Positions 1-8,215 of a stretch of DNA of 64,000 bases are shown here, one piece after another; the stretch's first letter is position 1; each line of letters starts with the position of its first letter. A model generated the notes under the pieces. It searched no databases. It was not told the DNA's origin and worked only from the letters and a program-made list of their open reading frames with translations. Source of the DNA: Holdemania sp. Marseille-P2844 (GTDB lineage Bacteria; Bacillota_I; Bacilli_A; Erysipelotrichales; Erysipelotrichaceae). Location of the stretch: assembly GCF_900120005.1 (NCBI RefSeq), contig NZ_LT635450.1, positions 122,996 to 186,995 on the forward strand. Reading direction: 5' to 3'. Both the position numbers and the translations under genes were made by a program.

Positions 1-57
1 GGCCTGACAGCTGCAACACTTTCTCCAGCTGCCTCTCAAAGAGGCTTCCCTATTGCT

Positions 58-525
58 TTATTTCACCGGCTCACCCGTAAACGGGTCGATAAATTCCTTC
101 ATGCTCATTTGATCTGCCAGTTTGTCTTCCTGCAACTGGTTTTGAATATACTCTTTGATTACTTTTTCATTCTTTCCTACCGTATCCACATAGTACCCTC
201 TTGCCCAGAATTTTCTGTTCCCGAATTTGTACTTCATGTTGGCATGTCGTTCAAAGATCATTAATGTTGATTTACTTTTCAAATATCCCATAAACTCTGA
301 GATGCCATACTTCGGTGGTATTTCGATCAACATATGCACATGATCTGGACACGCTTCCGCTTCCAATAGCTTGCATCCCGGTTTTCTTTCGATCAACATT
401 CTCAGAATCTTTCCGATGTCCAACCTCAATTTGTTATAGATCACCATTCTTCGATATTTTGGAACGATGATGATGTGATATTTGCATCGCCATGTCGTGT
501 GTGATAAACTGTTTTTGTCATTCAT
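58..525 (-). CDS. tnpA: IS200/IS605 family transposase TnpA
   Basis: Y1 HUH single-strand transposase of 155 residues, the usual size for TnpA. The HUH metal motif is visible as H62-V-H64 in PDHVHML, and the attacking tyrosine is probably Y126 in VIKEYIQNQ, with the following glutamine also conserved in the family. These enzymes excise and insert single-stranded circles at hairpin ends. The start ATG (523-525) has a good ribosome site, GGAGGG, about 10 nt upstream. That site lies in one arm of a perfect 13-bp inverted repeat (529-541 with 582-594), so translation is probably kept low, as is known for IS200. The gene appears intact. Confidence 0.93.
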   Translation of the reverse strand: MNDKNSLSHTTWRCKYHIIIVPKYRRMVIYNKLRLDIGKILRMLIERKPGCKLLEAEACPDHVHMLIEIPPKYGISEFMGYLKSKSTLMIFERHANMKYKFGNRKFWARGYYVDTVGKNEKVIKEYIQNQLQEDKLADQMSMKEFIDPFTGEPVK

Positions 526-528
526 TTG

Positions 529-594
529 ACAAATACCCTCCTTTATTTTGTTGTTGGCTGTCAGACCTTCTTCATTATATCGGAGGGTATTTGT
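529..594 (-). promoter_or_regulatory. Hairpin masking the tnpA ribosome site
   Basis: A perfect 13-bp inverted repeat (529-541 and 582-594) has a 40-nt loop. In the tnpA transcript the 3' arm contains the GGAGGG ribosome site, so pairing would hide it from the ribosome. IS200 tnpA is known to use a leader stem-loop for this. The role here is inferred from position and perfect pairing. Confidence 0.7.
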
Positions 595-668
595 TTTTTT
601 AACACTTTAAGCTCTGGCACCACGCGCATAGCACGTGGTATCCACTTCGTATGAAAACAGGGCCGCAA

Positions 669-1541
669 TCAGCGGCCCAGCGTGTTTTCGATCTTTTCAG
701 CGATCGCTTCTTTTTTATCGTTGATCGCCTTCTTTGTGCGGTTGCGGGTCTGATCCACCCAGGCGCGGAATTCATTGGAAAATTCCCGGTTGACCTGATG
801 CGGGAATGCCTTGTTCAGACGTGAACGAATTTTAAAAGTCCGCTTGGGAATCAAATCGATTCGGCTGACCATCTTGTCAATGATCGCCGAGAGCTGTTCA
901 TCCGCATCCGTCGAATCCATCACGGCCTGAATCCGCTCGTAAAACGGCACGTCTTCACCGACCTGATCGACGTTCTTCATCGCTTCACGCAGCTCCTGCA
1001 TACACTTTTCCAGTTCGACAAATTCCTTGTTCCGCCTTAGCAGCGCATGCACCGTCTTGAACACATCGGTGGAGAAATAGATCAACAACGCGGCATTGAC
1101 AGCCCACAACAGCGGCAGCGGAATCCGCTGGACGGCGTTATAGATCGGCGGGTGAATGACGTACACCACAAACAGGCACATCAAGCCGAACAGCGTCGAA
1201 TTCAACAGGCAGATCCGGCCGTTGAGATTAAAACGATACCGGGAATAATCCCACCAGCGGGTATGAAACATTTTCTCCATCACAAAACTGGTCAGATATT
1301 CCAGCGTGCTGGTTATCACGACGCCCCAGAGGAAAACCATCCCGTACGAATCCGCGACCGGCTCCAGCAGCGTCAAAACAAAAACGCCGCCAAAGCCGTA
1401 AATCGGACAGTAAGGTCCCGCTAAAAAACCGCGGTTAATCCATTTACGCTGACCGATGGAACAATAGAGACACTCGCAAACCCACCCTAAAAAACTGTAA
1501 ATAAAAAATAAGATCACTGCCTGAGCCGGAGTTTCGATCAT
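669..1541 (-). CDS. CmpB-like membrane protein (putative ABC-transporter type IV)
   Basis: A 290-residue protein with four or five hydrophobic segments in its first 165 residues, starting with FFIYSFLGWVCECLY and followed by the GFLAGPYCPIYGFG stretch. Both stretches are typical of the Bacillota family named putative ABC-transporter type IV (CmpB), whose real function is not established. The last 120 residues are hydrophilic, rich in Lys/Arg/Glu and probably helical in the cytoplasm. The ATG has an AGGAGGGG ribosome site. It stands alone between the IS element and a divergently transcribed antiporter. No ATPase partner is nearby, so transport activity is doubtful. Confidence 0.75.
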   Translation of the reverse strand: MIETPAQAVILFFIYSFLGWVCECLYCSIGQRKWINRGFLAGPYCPIYGFGGVFVLTLLEPVADSYGMVFLWGVVITSTLEYLTSFVMEKMFHTRWWDYSRYRFNLNGRICLLNSTLFGLMCLFVVYVIHPPIYNAVQRIPLPLLWAVNAALLIYFSTDVFKTVHALLRRNKEFVELEKCMQELREAMKNVDQVGEDVPFYERIQAVMDSTDADEQLSAIIDKMVSRIDLIPKRTFKIRSRLNKAFPHQVNREFSNEFRAWVDQTRNRTKKAINDKKEAIAEKIENTLGR

Positions 1542-1689
1542 AATATCCCCTCCTGTTTTGTGATTATTCTACGCCGTTCACCGGGTTTTCAATCGTTTTT
1601 AACTGATTTTATCCCAAAAACAGGCTTTCGCCTGTACCTCATTATACACGCTGCGGCTTTTCGCCACAACTGAAGGATTTTTTACAATC

Positions 1690-1718
1690 TTGACAATGTG
1701 TCCAAAATCCGTTTAAAT
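1690..1718 (+). promoter_or_regulatory. Promoter of the riboswitch-antiporter unit
   Basis: TTGACA at 1690-1695 and TTAAAT at 1713-1718 are separated by 17 bp. Transcription would begin near 1725, just at the first base-paired nucleotides of the fluoride-type aptamer. That fit supports both calls. Confidence 0.7.
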
Positions 1719-1725
1719 AAAGAAC

Positions 1726-1817
1726 AGGGAATGATGTCTCCCCAGGCAATGTGCCTAAACCGCTGTATCAGCTGATGACTTCTGTGTGTTTTTCGCATAG
1801 GTCGTCAGCTTTTTTTG
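1726..1817 (+). ncRNA. Fluoride (crcB-type) riboswitch with terminator
   Basis: Stem GGGA/TCCC (1727-1730, 1739-1742) encloses a loop beginning AUG. The loop bases GAUGUC (1733-1738) can pair with GACUUC (1777-1782) as a pseudoknot, with 5 of 6 pairs. The junction UAAACCGCUG, the stem GCUG/CAGC (1762-1765, 1769-1772) and UGAUGACUUCU match the fluoride riboswitch core known from crcB leaders. An extra hairpin, AGGC-AAUGU-GCCU (1744-1756), is inserted before the AAAC junction. The 3' aptamer strand AGCUGAUGAC (1770-1779) also pairs over 10 bp with 1801-1810, followed by seven T, forming a terminator exclusive with the aptamer. This predicts an ON switch: fluoride stabilises the aptamer and allows the antiporter to be transcribed. 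Confidence 0.82.
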
Positions 1818-1862
1818 TGGATTATCGGTAGAGAGCAGGAGAAATCATAGGAGGAGAAAAAA

Positions 1863-3068
1863 ATGTTGACCAGTCTCGCATGCTTATTTTTAGTAGGAAT
1901 TCTGTTCAGTCAGATATTGGAACGGCTGCGGCTTCCGGGGTTACTCGGAATGATTTTAACCGGGATTTTATTAGGGCCGTATGGCTTAAACTGGTACTCT
2001 GACAGCTTGATGGGGATTGCGGCGGAGCTGCGGCAGCTGGCGCTGGTGTTAATTCTGCTGCGGGCCGGACTGGCGCTGGATCTGAACGATTTAAAACGGG
2101 TCGGCCGGCCGGCGGTTCTGCTTTGCTTTGTACCAGCCGCTCTGGAAATTCTTGCTTATGTTGTATTGGGGCCGAAGCTTTTGGGATTATCCGTAGTGGA
2201 AAGCGCGGTCATGGGCGCGGTGATCGCTGCGGTTTCCCCGGCGGTCATCGTACCGCGGATGTTGAAGCTGATGGAGGAAAAACGCGGAACTGAACAATCC
2301 ATTCCGCAGATGATCATGGCCGGCGCCTCGGCCGACGACGTGTTTGTCATCGTGTTGTTTTCCAGCTTCCTCGCCTTAGCTCAAGGCGGTCCGCTTTCCG
2401 CCGCGGCGCTGTTTCAAATTCCAGTTTCAATTACGGTTGGGATTTTGACCGGCGCCCTGACAGGGCTAATGTTGTGCTGGTTTTTCCGGAAGATTCATCT
2501 GCGCGATTCCCTGAAGGTTTTAATTCTGATGAGCGTGGCGTTTCTGTTGCTGGAAACGGAAACCCGGCTGAAAACGATGCTGCCGTTTTCCGGTCTGTTA
2601 GCGGTAATGGCAATGGGAATTGCGATTTACAGCCGTTATACCATTTTAGCCGAACGTCTGTCGCAGAAATTTTCCCGCTTATGGGTCGGAGCGGAAATGA
2701 TGTTATTCGTTCTGGTCGGCGCGGTCGTGAATCCGGCGTATCTGTTCAAGGCCGGGGGATCGCTGATTCTTTTGATTTTCACGGCGTTGTTCTTCAGAAT
2801 GACGGCGGTAGCGTTATGTCTGATCAAAACACCGCTGAATCGGAAGGAACGGCTTTTCTGCATGATCGCATATTGCCCGAAAGCGACGGTTCAAGCTGCG
2901 ATCGGTGCGGTTCCGCTGAGTCTGGGACTGGCCTGCGGCGAACTGGTCTTAAGCGCGGCGGTGATGGCAATCCTGATCACCGCGCCGCTCGGCGCGCTGG
3001 GGATTGATCTGACTTACCGGCGGTGGCTGAAAGAAGCAAAGACTTCCGACGTTGGATTGAAAGACTGA
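1863..3068 (+). CDS. Cation:proton antiporter (CPA family), fluoride-riboswitch linked
   Basis: A 401-residue integral membrane protein with about 12 hydrophobic segments. It opens with a SQILERLRLPGLLGMILTGILLGP signature typical of Na+/H+ exchanger-domain proteins (split here: SQILERLRLPG, then LLGMILTGILLGP). The ASADDVF motif near residue 155 carries the paired aspartates expected at the ion-binding site of electrogenic CPA members. The length fits a transport domain without a regulatory C-terminal domain. The ATG follows AGGAGGAG. The gene is the only one between the riboswitch and a terminator at 3080-3105. Fluoride riboswitches are known upstream of some antiporter genes as well as crcB and CLC-F. 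Whether this protein moves fluoride, protons or sodium during fluoride stress is inference. Confidence 0.85.
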   Translation: MLTSLACLFLVGILFSQILERLRLPGLLGMILTGILLGPYGLNWYSDSLMGIAAELRQLALVLILLRAGLALDLNDLKRVGRPAVLLCFVPAALEILAYVVLGPKLLGLSVVESAVMGAVIAAVSPAVIVPRMLKLMEEKRGTEQSIPQMIMAGASADDVFVIVLFSSFLALAQGGPLSAAALFQIPVSITVGILTGALTGLMLCWFFRKIHLRDSLKVLILMSVAFLLLETETRLKTMLPFSGLLAVMAMGIAIYSRYTILAERLSQKFSRLWVGAEMMLFVLVGAVVNPAYLFKAGGSLILLIFTALFFRMTAVALCLIKTPLNRKERLFCMIAYCPKATVQAAIGAVPLSLGLACGELVLSAAVMAILITAPLGALGIDLTYRRWLKEAKTSDVGLKD

Positions 3069-3079
3069 TCGAAAGTGAG

Positions 3080-3105
3080 GACGAACTGAGAATGTTCGTC
3101 TTTTT
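3080..3105 (+). terminator. Intrinsic terminator after the antiporter
   Basis: GACGAAC (3080-3086) and GTTCGTC (3094-3100) form a 7-bp stem followed by five T, just downstream of the antiporter stop. Confidence 0.85.
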
Positions 3106-3541
3106 CATGCTCTCTATTTTATGATTTGCCGCCAGCTGTATTTGATGAAATTGAAGTCGCCGCAATGATTCTTTCAGCGGACCTTTGATTTAAAAGGCAG
3201 GCAAACGATCATTTTCGGATAGGAAGAACTTTCTTTGATCTTTTGCTTATCTTATCACTCAGTAAAATATCACTTTCGCGGAATACAATATGTTTGTTTT
3301 TTTCCTTTCCCGCGTCGCTGAAAGGAGTGATGAAATTCATCATTTTTCAACGTTTTCACGGAAAGTTCAAAGATCGTTCTTTCGAACATTCTTCACGATG
3401 ATTTCATAGAAACGCTTCATTACGACGTTTTTTCCAACTTGAGTTTCAGCCTGTCTTTTTTACGGTGGCAGCGGTTTCATTCAACGCTTGCATGCGCTGG
3501 AAGATTATGCCACAATTATCGTATAGGGAGGATGAAACATC
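3106..3541. other. Gene-free leader region of the fucose operon
   Basis: No convincing gene is seen in these 436 bases. A perfect 15-nt dyad (TGATGAA-A-TTCATCA, 3328-3342) and a bulged hairpin (GTTCAAAGA with TCTTTCGAAC, 3365-3387) lie here. They are candidate operator and leader structures for the downstream operon. No regulator gene for that operon is present nearby. A GGGAGGATG ribosome site precedes the fucA ATG. Confidence 0.5.
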
Positions 3542-4228
3542 ATGAATGAACAGGAAATCCGCGAACAGATCTGCGACGTTTGTCACAAAATGTGGCAGCA
3601 GGGCTGGGTTGCGGCCAACGACGGCAACGTGTCCGTCAAGATCGGCGAGGACCTTTATTTAGCGACGCCGACCGGCATCTCAAAAAGCTTTATCACGCCG
3701 GAAAAGCTGATCAAAATCAATGGCCAAGGCGAGGTGCTGGAAGCGCTGGAGGGTTATCGGCCAAGCAGCGAAATTAAGATGCACCTGCGCTGCTACAAAG
3801 AGCGCGAGGATGTCGGCGCGGTCGTTCACGCGCATCCGGCCACCGCGACCGGGTTTGCCTGCGCGCACGTACCGATGGACGATTACGCGATGATCGAATC
3901 GGTCATTGCGATCGGCTCGGTTCCGATCGCGCCGTACGGCACCCCGTCGACCGACGAAGTTCCGGAAGGCATCGCGCCGTTTTTGAAGGAACACGACGTC
4001 ATCTTATTGGAAAACCACGGGGCACTGACGGTCGGCTGTGATCTGATCACCGCGTATTACCGCATGGAAACGCTGGAGCTGACGGCCAAGATCATGCTGA
4101 ACGCGAGGCTGTTAGGCGGAGTAAAGGACATTTCGCGGGAAAACATTGATCGGCTGATCACCATGCGCGACACGACGTATCACGTCACCGGCAAGCATCC
4201 GGGCTATAAGAAATATTCCGGGAAATAG
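3542..4228 (+). CDS. fucA: Class II aldolase, L-fuculose/rhamnulose-phosphate type
   Basis: A 228-residue zinc class II aldolase. Zinc ligands H96 and H98 (VVHAHPAT) and H159 (LLENHGALTVG), and the catalytic acid E77 (SSEIKMH), are all present. Their spacing is the same as E. coli FucA E73/H92/H94/H155. The enzyme splits L-fuculose-1-phosphate into dihydroxyacetone phosphate and L-lactaldehyde. It is the first gene of a three-gene operon, with the kinase start 3 nt after its stop. The order aldolase-kinase-isomerase is complete for deoxysugar catabolism, but no permease, mutarotase or lactaldehyde reductase is beside it. Rhamnulose-1-phosphate specificity cannot be excluded by sequence alone; the FucI neighbour favours fucose. 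Confidence 0.85.
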   Translation: MNEQEIREQICDVCHKMWQQGWVAANDGNVSVKIGEDLYLATPTGISKSFITPEKLIKINGQGEVLEALEGYRPSSEIKMHLRCYKEREDVGAVVHAHPATATGFACAHVPMDDYAMIESVIAIGSVPIAPYGTPSTDEVPEGIAPFLKEHDVILLENHGALTVGCDLITAYYRMETLELTAKIMLNARLLGGVKDISRENIDRLITMRDTTYHVTGKHPGYKKYSGK

Positions 4229-4230
4229 CG

Positions 4231-5715
4231 ATGGAACCGTGCGTACTTGCGATTGACTTAGGCGCCAGCAGTGGCCGCGTGATCGCCGCGCAGACCGATG
4301 GAAAGACGCTTCGCTGTCATGAGATCCACCGTTTTGCCAACGAGCCGGTGGCCTGCTGTGGTTCGTTGTATTGGGACGTCTTAAACTTATTCAATCAAAT
4401 CAAAAAAGGCATTGCGCTTGCCGCGCAGCGCTACACGGTGAAATCGCTGGCAATCGACACCTGGGGCGTGGATTTCGGCTTGCTGGACGAAAGCGGCAGG
4501 CTGATCGAAAATCCGATCTGCTATCGGGACGAGCGGACCCGCGGGATTCTGAAGACGCTGAGTGAAACTATTTCGATGCAGGAGCTGTTTGCCCAGACTG
4601 GCAACACGCCGGATGAAATCAACACGCTGATGCAGCTGGCAGCCTTGAAAAACCAGCGGCCGGAAGTGCTGGAGCGGGCGCATCAGCTGTTGTTCATGCC
4701 AGATCTGATCGGCTATTTTCTGACGGGAAAGCAGGCGTGCGAGTTCACGATTGCCTCGACCTCGCAATGTCTCAATCCGGAGCGTACCGGTATTCATACA
4801 GAACTGCTTGAGCGGTTAGGACTGCAGCCGGATTTATTTGCGCCGCTGCGCTATCCGGGCGAGATATTGGGAACGTTAAAACCGGAAATTGCCGCGGAGT
4901 GCGGCTGCGGGGAGATCGACGTGCTGCTGTGCGGAGCGCATGACACGGCCAGTGCGATCTACGCGCTGCCGACGGAGGAAAACCATCCGATATTCTTAAG
5001 CTGCGGGACCTGGGCGATCACGGGTCAGATTCTCGATCAGCCGGTGATTACCGAAGCCAGCGCCCAGCTGGGTGTTTCCAACGAAGGCAGTCCCGGCGGC
5101 AAAACCCGGCTGGTGCGCAACCTGACCGGGCTGTGGATCATCCAGCAATGCAAGGCCGAGCTGCAGCGTCAGGGAACGGCGCTGACCTACGATGAAATTG
5201 AAGCGATGATGGACAAAGCCCAGAGCTACGACGGCCTGATCGACACGCAGGCGCCGACCTTCCGCGAATTCGGCCAGACGATCAGGCGAATTCACGATTA
5301 TCTGAAAGCGACCGGTCAGCCGCTGCCGCAGACGCATGGCGAGCTGTTCTGGTGCGTTTACCAGAGCCTGGCCGCACAGATGAAGCTGGCGTTCGACGAG
5401 CTGGAAGCCCTGACGGGGCAGCCTTCCGATACCTTATATATGGTGGGAGGCGGCTGTCAGTCCGCAACGCTGCGCCAGAAGATCGCCGACGCCACCGGAA
5501 AACGCGTGATTGCCGGACCCGTCGAGGCCACGGCGCTGGGCAACATCGCCGTGCAGCTGATCGCGGAAGGGCTGGTCGCGGATCATGCCCAGATCACCGA
5601 TCTGATCCAGCACAGCGAGAAAATCATGACGGCCGTTCCACAAGCTTCCATGACTTCCCAGATCACCCGGCTGAAACAATTCAAAGCTCAGGCCGCGGTG
5701 AACGAAGTGGCCTGA
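4231..5715 (+). CDS. Rhamnulokinase/fuculokinase, FGGY family
   Basis: A 494-residue FGGY-type sugar kinase. The N-terminal phosphate loop is AIDLGASSGRVI, the sugar-site region contains DTWGVDFGLLD, and GAHDTASAIYA and LSCGTWAITG lie in the second half. MVGGGCQS near residue 410 is the C-terminal nucleotide-site motif. The DLGASSGR and CGTWA signatures look more like RhaB-type rhamnulokinases than classical FucK. In this operon, next to a clear L-fucose isomerase, it probably phosphorylates L-fuculose. It starts 3 nt after fucA with no separate promoter visible, so the two are cotranscribed. The mixed identity (rhamnose-type kinase with fucose-type isomerase) is worth noting. Confidence 0.85.
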   Translation: MEPCVLAIDLGASSGRVIAAQTDGKTLRCHEIHRFANEPVACCGSLYWDVLNLFNQIKKGIALAAQRYTVKSLAIDTWGVDFGLLDESGRLIENPICYRDERTRGILKTLSETISMQELFAQTGNTPDEINTLMQLAALKNQRPEVLERAHQLLFMPDLIGYFLTGKQACEFTIASTSQCLNPERTGIHTELLERLGLQPDLFAPLRYPGEILGTLKPEIAAECGCGEIDVLLCGAHDTASAIYALPTEENHPIFLSCGTWAITGQILDQPVITEASAQLGVSNEGSPGGKTRLVRNLTGLWIIQQCKAELQRQGTALTYDEIEAMMDKAQSYDGLIDTQAPTFREFGQTIRRIHDYLKATGQPLPQTHGELFWCVYQSLAAQMKLAFDELEALTGQPSDTLYMVGGGCQSATLRQKIADATGKRVIAGPVEATALGNIAVQLIAEGLVADHAQITDLIQHSEKIMTAVPQASMTSQITRLKQFKAQAAVNEVA

Positions 5716-5767
5716 TCCGATCCTCTTCATGAAGATATAAAATAAAAAACAAAAAAGGAGAACAGAG

Positions 5768-7537
5768 ATGGAATTAAGTAAATGCAAGATTGGAATCCGT
5801 CCGACCATCGACGGCCGCTGGGGCGGCATCCGCGAAGGTCTTGAAGAACAGACGATGGGCATGGCGAAAGCCGCCAAGGCGTTGATTGAAGCCAACCTGA
5901 CCTATTCCGACGGTACGCCGGTGCAGGTCGTAATCGCTGATTCAACGATCGGCGGCGGCCGGGAAGCGGCGCTGTGCGCAGATAAGTTCGGCCGTGAAAA
6001 TGTCTGCGGCACCTTATCGGTCACGCCGTGCTGGTGCTATGGTTCAGAAACGATGGATCTTGATCCGACGACCGTCAAGGCCGTCTGGGGCTTCAACGGC
6101 ACCGAACGTCCGGGCGCGGTGTATCTGGCAGCCGTCATGGCAGCCCATGCCCAGAAGGGGCTGCCGGCCTTCTCCATTTATGGTCATGACGTTCAGGACG
6201 CCGACGACCGCTCAATTCCGGCCGACGTTCAGGAAAAGATCCTGCGCTTCGCCCGCTGCGCCATTGCGGTCGGCGAAATGCGCAACAAAGCTTATGTCAA
6301 CATCGGCGCGATTGCGATGGGCATCATGGGCAGCTGCTGCGACCCGGATTTCTTCCAGAAGTATTTAGGCATCCGCGCCGAATGGGTGGACATGTCGGAA
6401 ATCATCCGCCGCGTCAATCTGGAAATCTACGATCATGAAGAATACGAACGGGCTTACGCCTGGGTTAAGGCCAACTGTCCGGAAGGCTTCGACAAGAACG
6501 CCAAGCCGTACAGCGCCGAGGATAAGGAAAAGCAGTGGCAGTTCGTCACGAAGATGACGATGATCATCCGCGACATCATGCTGGGCAACGACAAGCTGAA
6601 TGCGATCGGCCGGCATGAGGAAGCGATCGGCCGCAATGCGATCGCGGGTGGCTTCCAGGGTCAGCGGATGTGGACCGACTACATGCCTAACGGCGACTTC
6701 GCCGAGGCGATCACTAACTCCTCGTTCAACTGGAACGGCAAAAAAGAACCGCTGGTGCTGGCGACGGAAAACGATACGCTCAACGGCGTCGCGATGTTAT
6801 TTGAAAAGCTGCTGAACCACCGTGCTTCCATCTTTGCGGACGTGCGCACCTATTGGAGTCCGGAAGCAGTCGAGCGCGTCGTCGGACGCAAACCGGAAGG
6901 CCGGGCGGCCAACGGCTTCATCCATCTGATCAACTCCGGTGCGGCGGCGCTGGACGCCACCGGCTGCGCCAAGGATGAAAACGGCCAGGGCGTCATGAAA
7001 ACCTGGTGGGAAATGACCGACGCGGACATCGACGCCTGTCTGAAGGCGACCGACTGGTGTCCGGCGGATCTCGGCTACTTCCGCGGCGGCGGCTTCTCCT
7101 CCCATTTCCGCACCCACGCAGAAATGCCGGTTACGATGGTCCGGATGAATCTGGTTCAGGGCATCGGCCCGGTCATGCAGATCGCCGAAGGCTGGACGGT
7201 CGTTCTGGATGATGAAATGCACAAAATTCTCGATCAGCGCACCGATCCGACCTGGCCGACGACCTGGTTTGTTCCGCGTTTAGACGAAGCCAATTCAGCG
7301 TTTAAGGATGTCTATTCCGTCATGGCCAACTGGGGCGCCAACCATGGCACCTTCACTTATGGCCATATCGGCAAGGATCTGATCACGCTGGCAAGCATGC
7401 TGCGAATCCCGGTTTCGATGCACAACCTGAGCGACAACGATCTGTTCCGGCCGCACAGCTGGGCGGCCTTCGGCACGAAGGATCTGGAGAGCGCCGATTA
7501 CCGTGCCTGCGCGGCTTATGGTCCGCTGTATAAATAA
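5768..7537 (+). CDS. fucI: L-fucose isomerase
   Basis: A 589-residue protein, almost the length of E. coli FucI (591). It follows that enzyme closely through [43 protein letters not shown] and [10 protein letters not shown]. It interconverts L-fucose and L-fuculose with a divalent metal, and some family members also take D-arabinose. No signal peptide is present, so it is cytoplasmic. The gene follows the kinase by 52 nt with an AAAGGAG ribosome site and ends at a strong terminator (7591-7624). It completes a cytoplasmic route from fucose to DHAP and lactaldehyde. Gut mucin or milk glycans are the likely fucose source. Confidence 0.95.
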   Translation: MELSKCKIGIRPTIDGRWGGIREGLEEQTMGMAKAAKALIEANLTYSDGTPVQVVIADSTIGGGREAALCADKFGRENVCGTLSVTPCWCYGSETMDLDPTTVKAVWGFNGTERPGAVYLAAVMAAHAQKGLPAFSIYGHDVQDADDRSIPADVQEKILRFARCAIAVGEMRNKAYVNIGAIAMGIMGSCCDPDFFQKYLGIRAEWVDMSEIIRRVNLEIYDHEEYERAYAWVKANCPEGFDKNAKPYSAEDKEKQWQFVTKMTMIIRDIMLGNDKLNAIGRHEEAIGRNAIAGGFQGQRMWTDYMPNGDFAEAITNSSFNWNGKKEPLVLATENDTLNGVAMLFEKLLNHRASIFADVRTYWSPEAVERVVGRKPEGRAANGFIHLINSGAAALDATGCAKDENGQGVMKTWWEMTDADIDACLKATDWCPADLGYFRGGGFSSHFRTHAEMPVTMVRMNLVQGIGPVMQIAEGWTVVLDDEMHKILDQRTDPTWPTTWFVPRLDEANSAFKDVYSVMANWGANHGTFTYGHIGKDLITLASMLRIPVSMHNLSDNDLFRPHSWAAFGTKDLESADYRACAAYGPLYK

Positions 7538-7590
7538 AATAATTTCACGCGGTCAGTAATGACATTCAAAGATTTCTTCTGAGGAAATAT

Positions 7591-7624
7591 CAAATAAAAA
7601 GATGGAACCCCATCTTTTTATTTG
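7591..7624. terminator. Bidirectional terminator between fucI and the XRE gene
   Basis: A perfect 15-bp inverted repeat (7591-7605 and 7610-7624) with a 4-nt AACC loop. A and T runs in both arms let it serve both the fuc operon and the convergent XRE gene. Confidence 0.92.
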
Positions 7625-7708
7625 CCTTGCGTTTATAAAGCATCGTGTATTTTATTGAAACATCCGCTTGTTGTACGCTGATTCTCAAACGCAGAAAGAA
7701 AACCTGAC

Positions 7709-8119
7709 CTAAATTGTCTCCTTCCCCTGCCGCAGAAACAGAATTCCTGCGCTGGCCAGCCCCAGATCTGCCAGCTGGAACCCACTCGTGGGTTTCAGCG
7801 TCTTTAAAACAGAACACACGATCAGCGCGATGCCCATCGCGACGACCAGCGCCTTCAGCACCAGATCTACGATCTCGTTGATTCGCTTCACTAACGACGC
7901 GGGACGGGTTTCGCCCTGCATTAATTCCTCCACAGAGACCCCGAGAATTTCCGCCAGCCGCGGCAGCGATTGAATATCCGGGCAGGATAAATCCCGTTCC
8001 CATTTCGACACCGCTTTATCCGTCACCTGCATCTTTTCCGCCAACTCGGCCTGCGTCATTCCCTGCGCCTTGCGCAGCCGGGCGATGATCATGCCCATCG
8101 TTTTTCCAGATTGTTTCAT
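7709..8119 (-). CDS. XRE-family regulator with membrane segments
   Basis: A 136-residue protein. Residues 9-65 form a Cro/C1-type helix-turn-helix (MIIARLRKAQGMTQAELAEK, then VTDKAVSKWERDLSCPDI). Two hydrophobic segments follow at about 85-103 and 113-128, so it is a small membrane-anchored DNA-binding protein. This layout is common in Bacillota, and targets are rarely known. The ATG follows GAGGAGGAAGC. It lies 96 nt downstream of the nucleoside kinase gene on the same strand and may be cotranscribed with it. Confidence 0.85.
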   Translation of the reverse strand: MKQSGKTMGMIIARLRKAQGMTQAELAEKMQVTDKAVSKWERDLSCPDIQSLPRLAEILGVSVEELMQGETRPASLVKRINEIVDLVLKALVVAMGIALIVCSVLKTLKPTSGFQLADLGLASAGILFLRQGKETI

Positions 8120-8215
8120 AAGCTTCCTCCTCGCTTCTGATTTCCATCATAACCCCGGATGACCCATCCGGCAATCAACCGGAAGCAGGAACCGCTCGAC
8201 CAGAAGTTTCCCGAA

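Larger units (their letters stand above)
1..640 (-). mobile_element. IS200/IS605-type insertion sequence
   Basis: A single tnpA-type transposase gene is flanked by short imperfectly placed hairpins, as in IS200 elements, which lack terminal inverted repeats. The hairpin downstream of tnpA is GCCTCT-CAA-AGAGGC at 31-45. The upstream one is ACCACG/CGTGGT at 619-639. No tnpB accessory gene is present, so this is an IS200-like rather than IS605-like arrangement. The outer limits are approximate, and the downstream end may lie before the first base of the window. Confidence 0.8.

Noticed and set aside
1047-1424. Long open frame on the plus strand opposite the CmpB-like gene
   Set aside because: It mirrors the real minus-strand gene, has Arg/Gln/His-rich composition and no ribosome site.
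2474-3007. Open frame overlapping the antiporter
   Set aside because: It is an out-of-frame shadow of a clear membrane protein; low-complexity Gly/Arg/Ser composition.
5434-5895. Minus-strand open frame across the kinase-fucI junction
   Set aside because: It spans two well-supported genes on the other strand and has no ribosome site.
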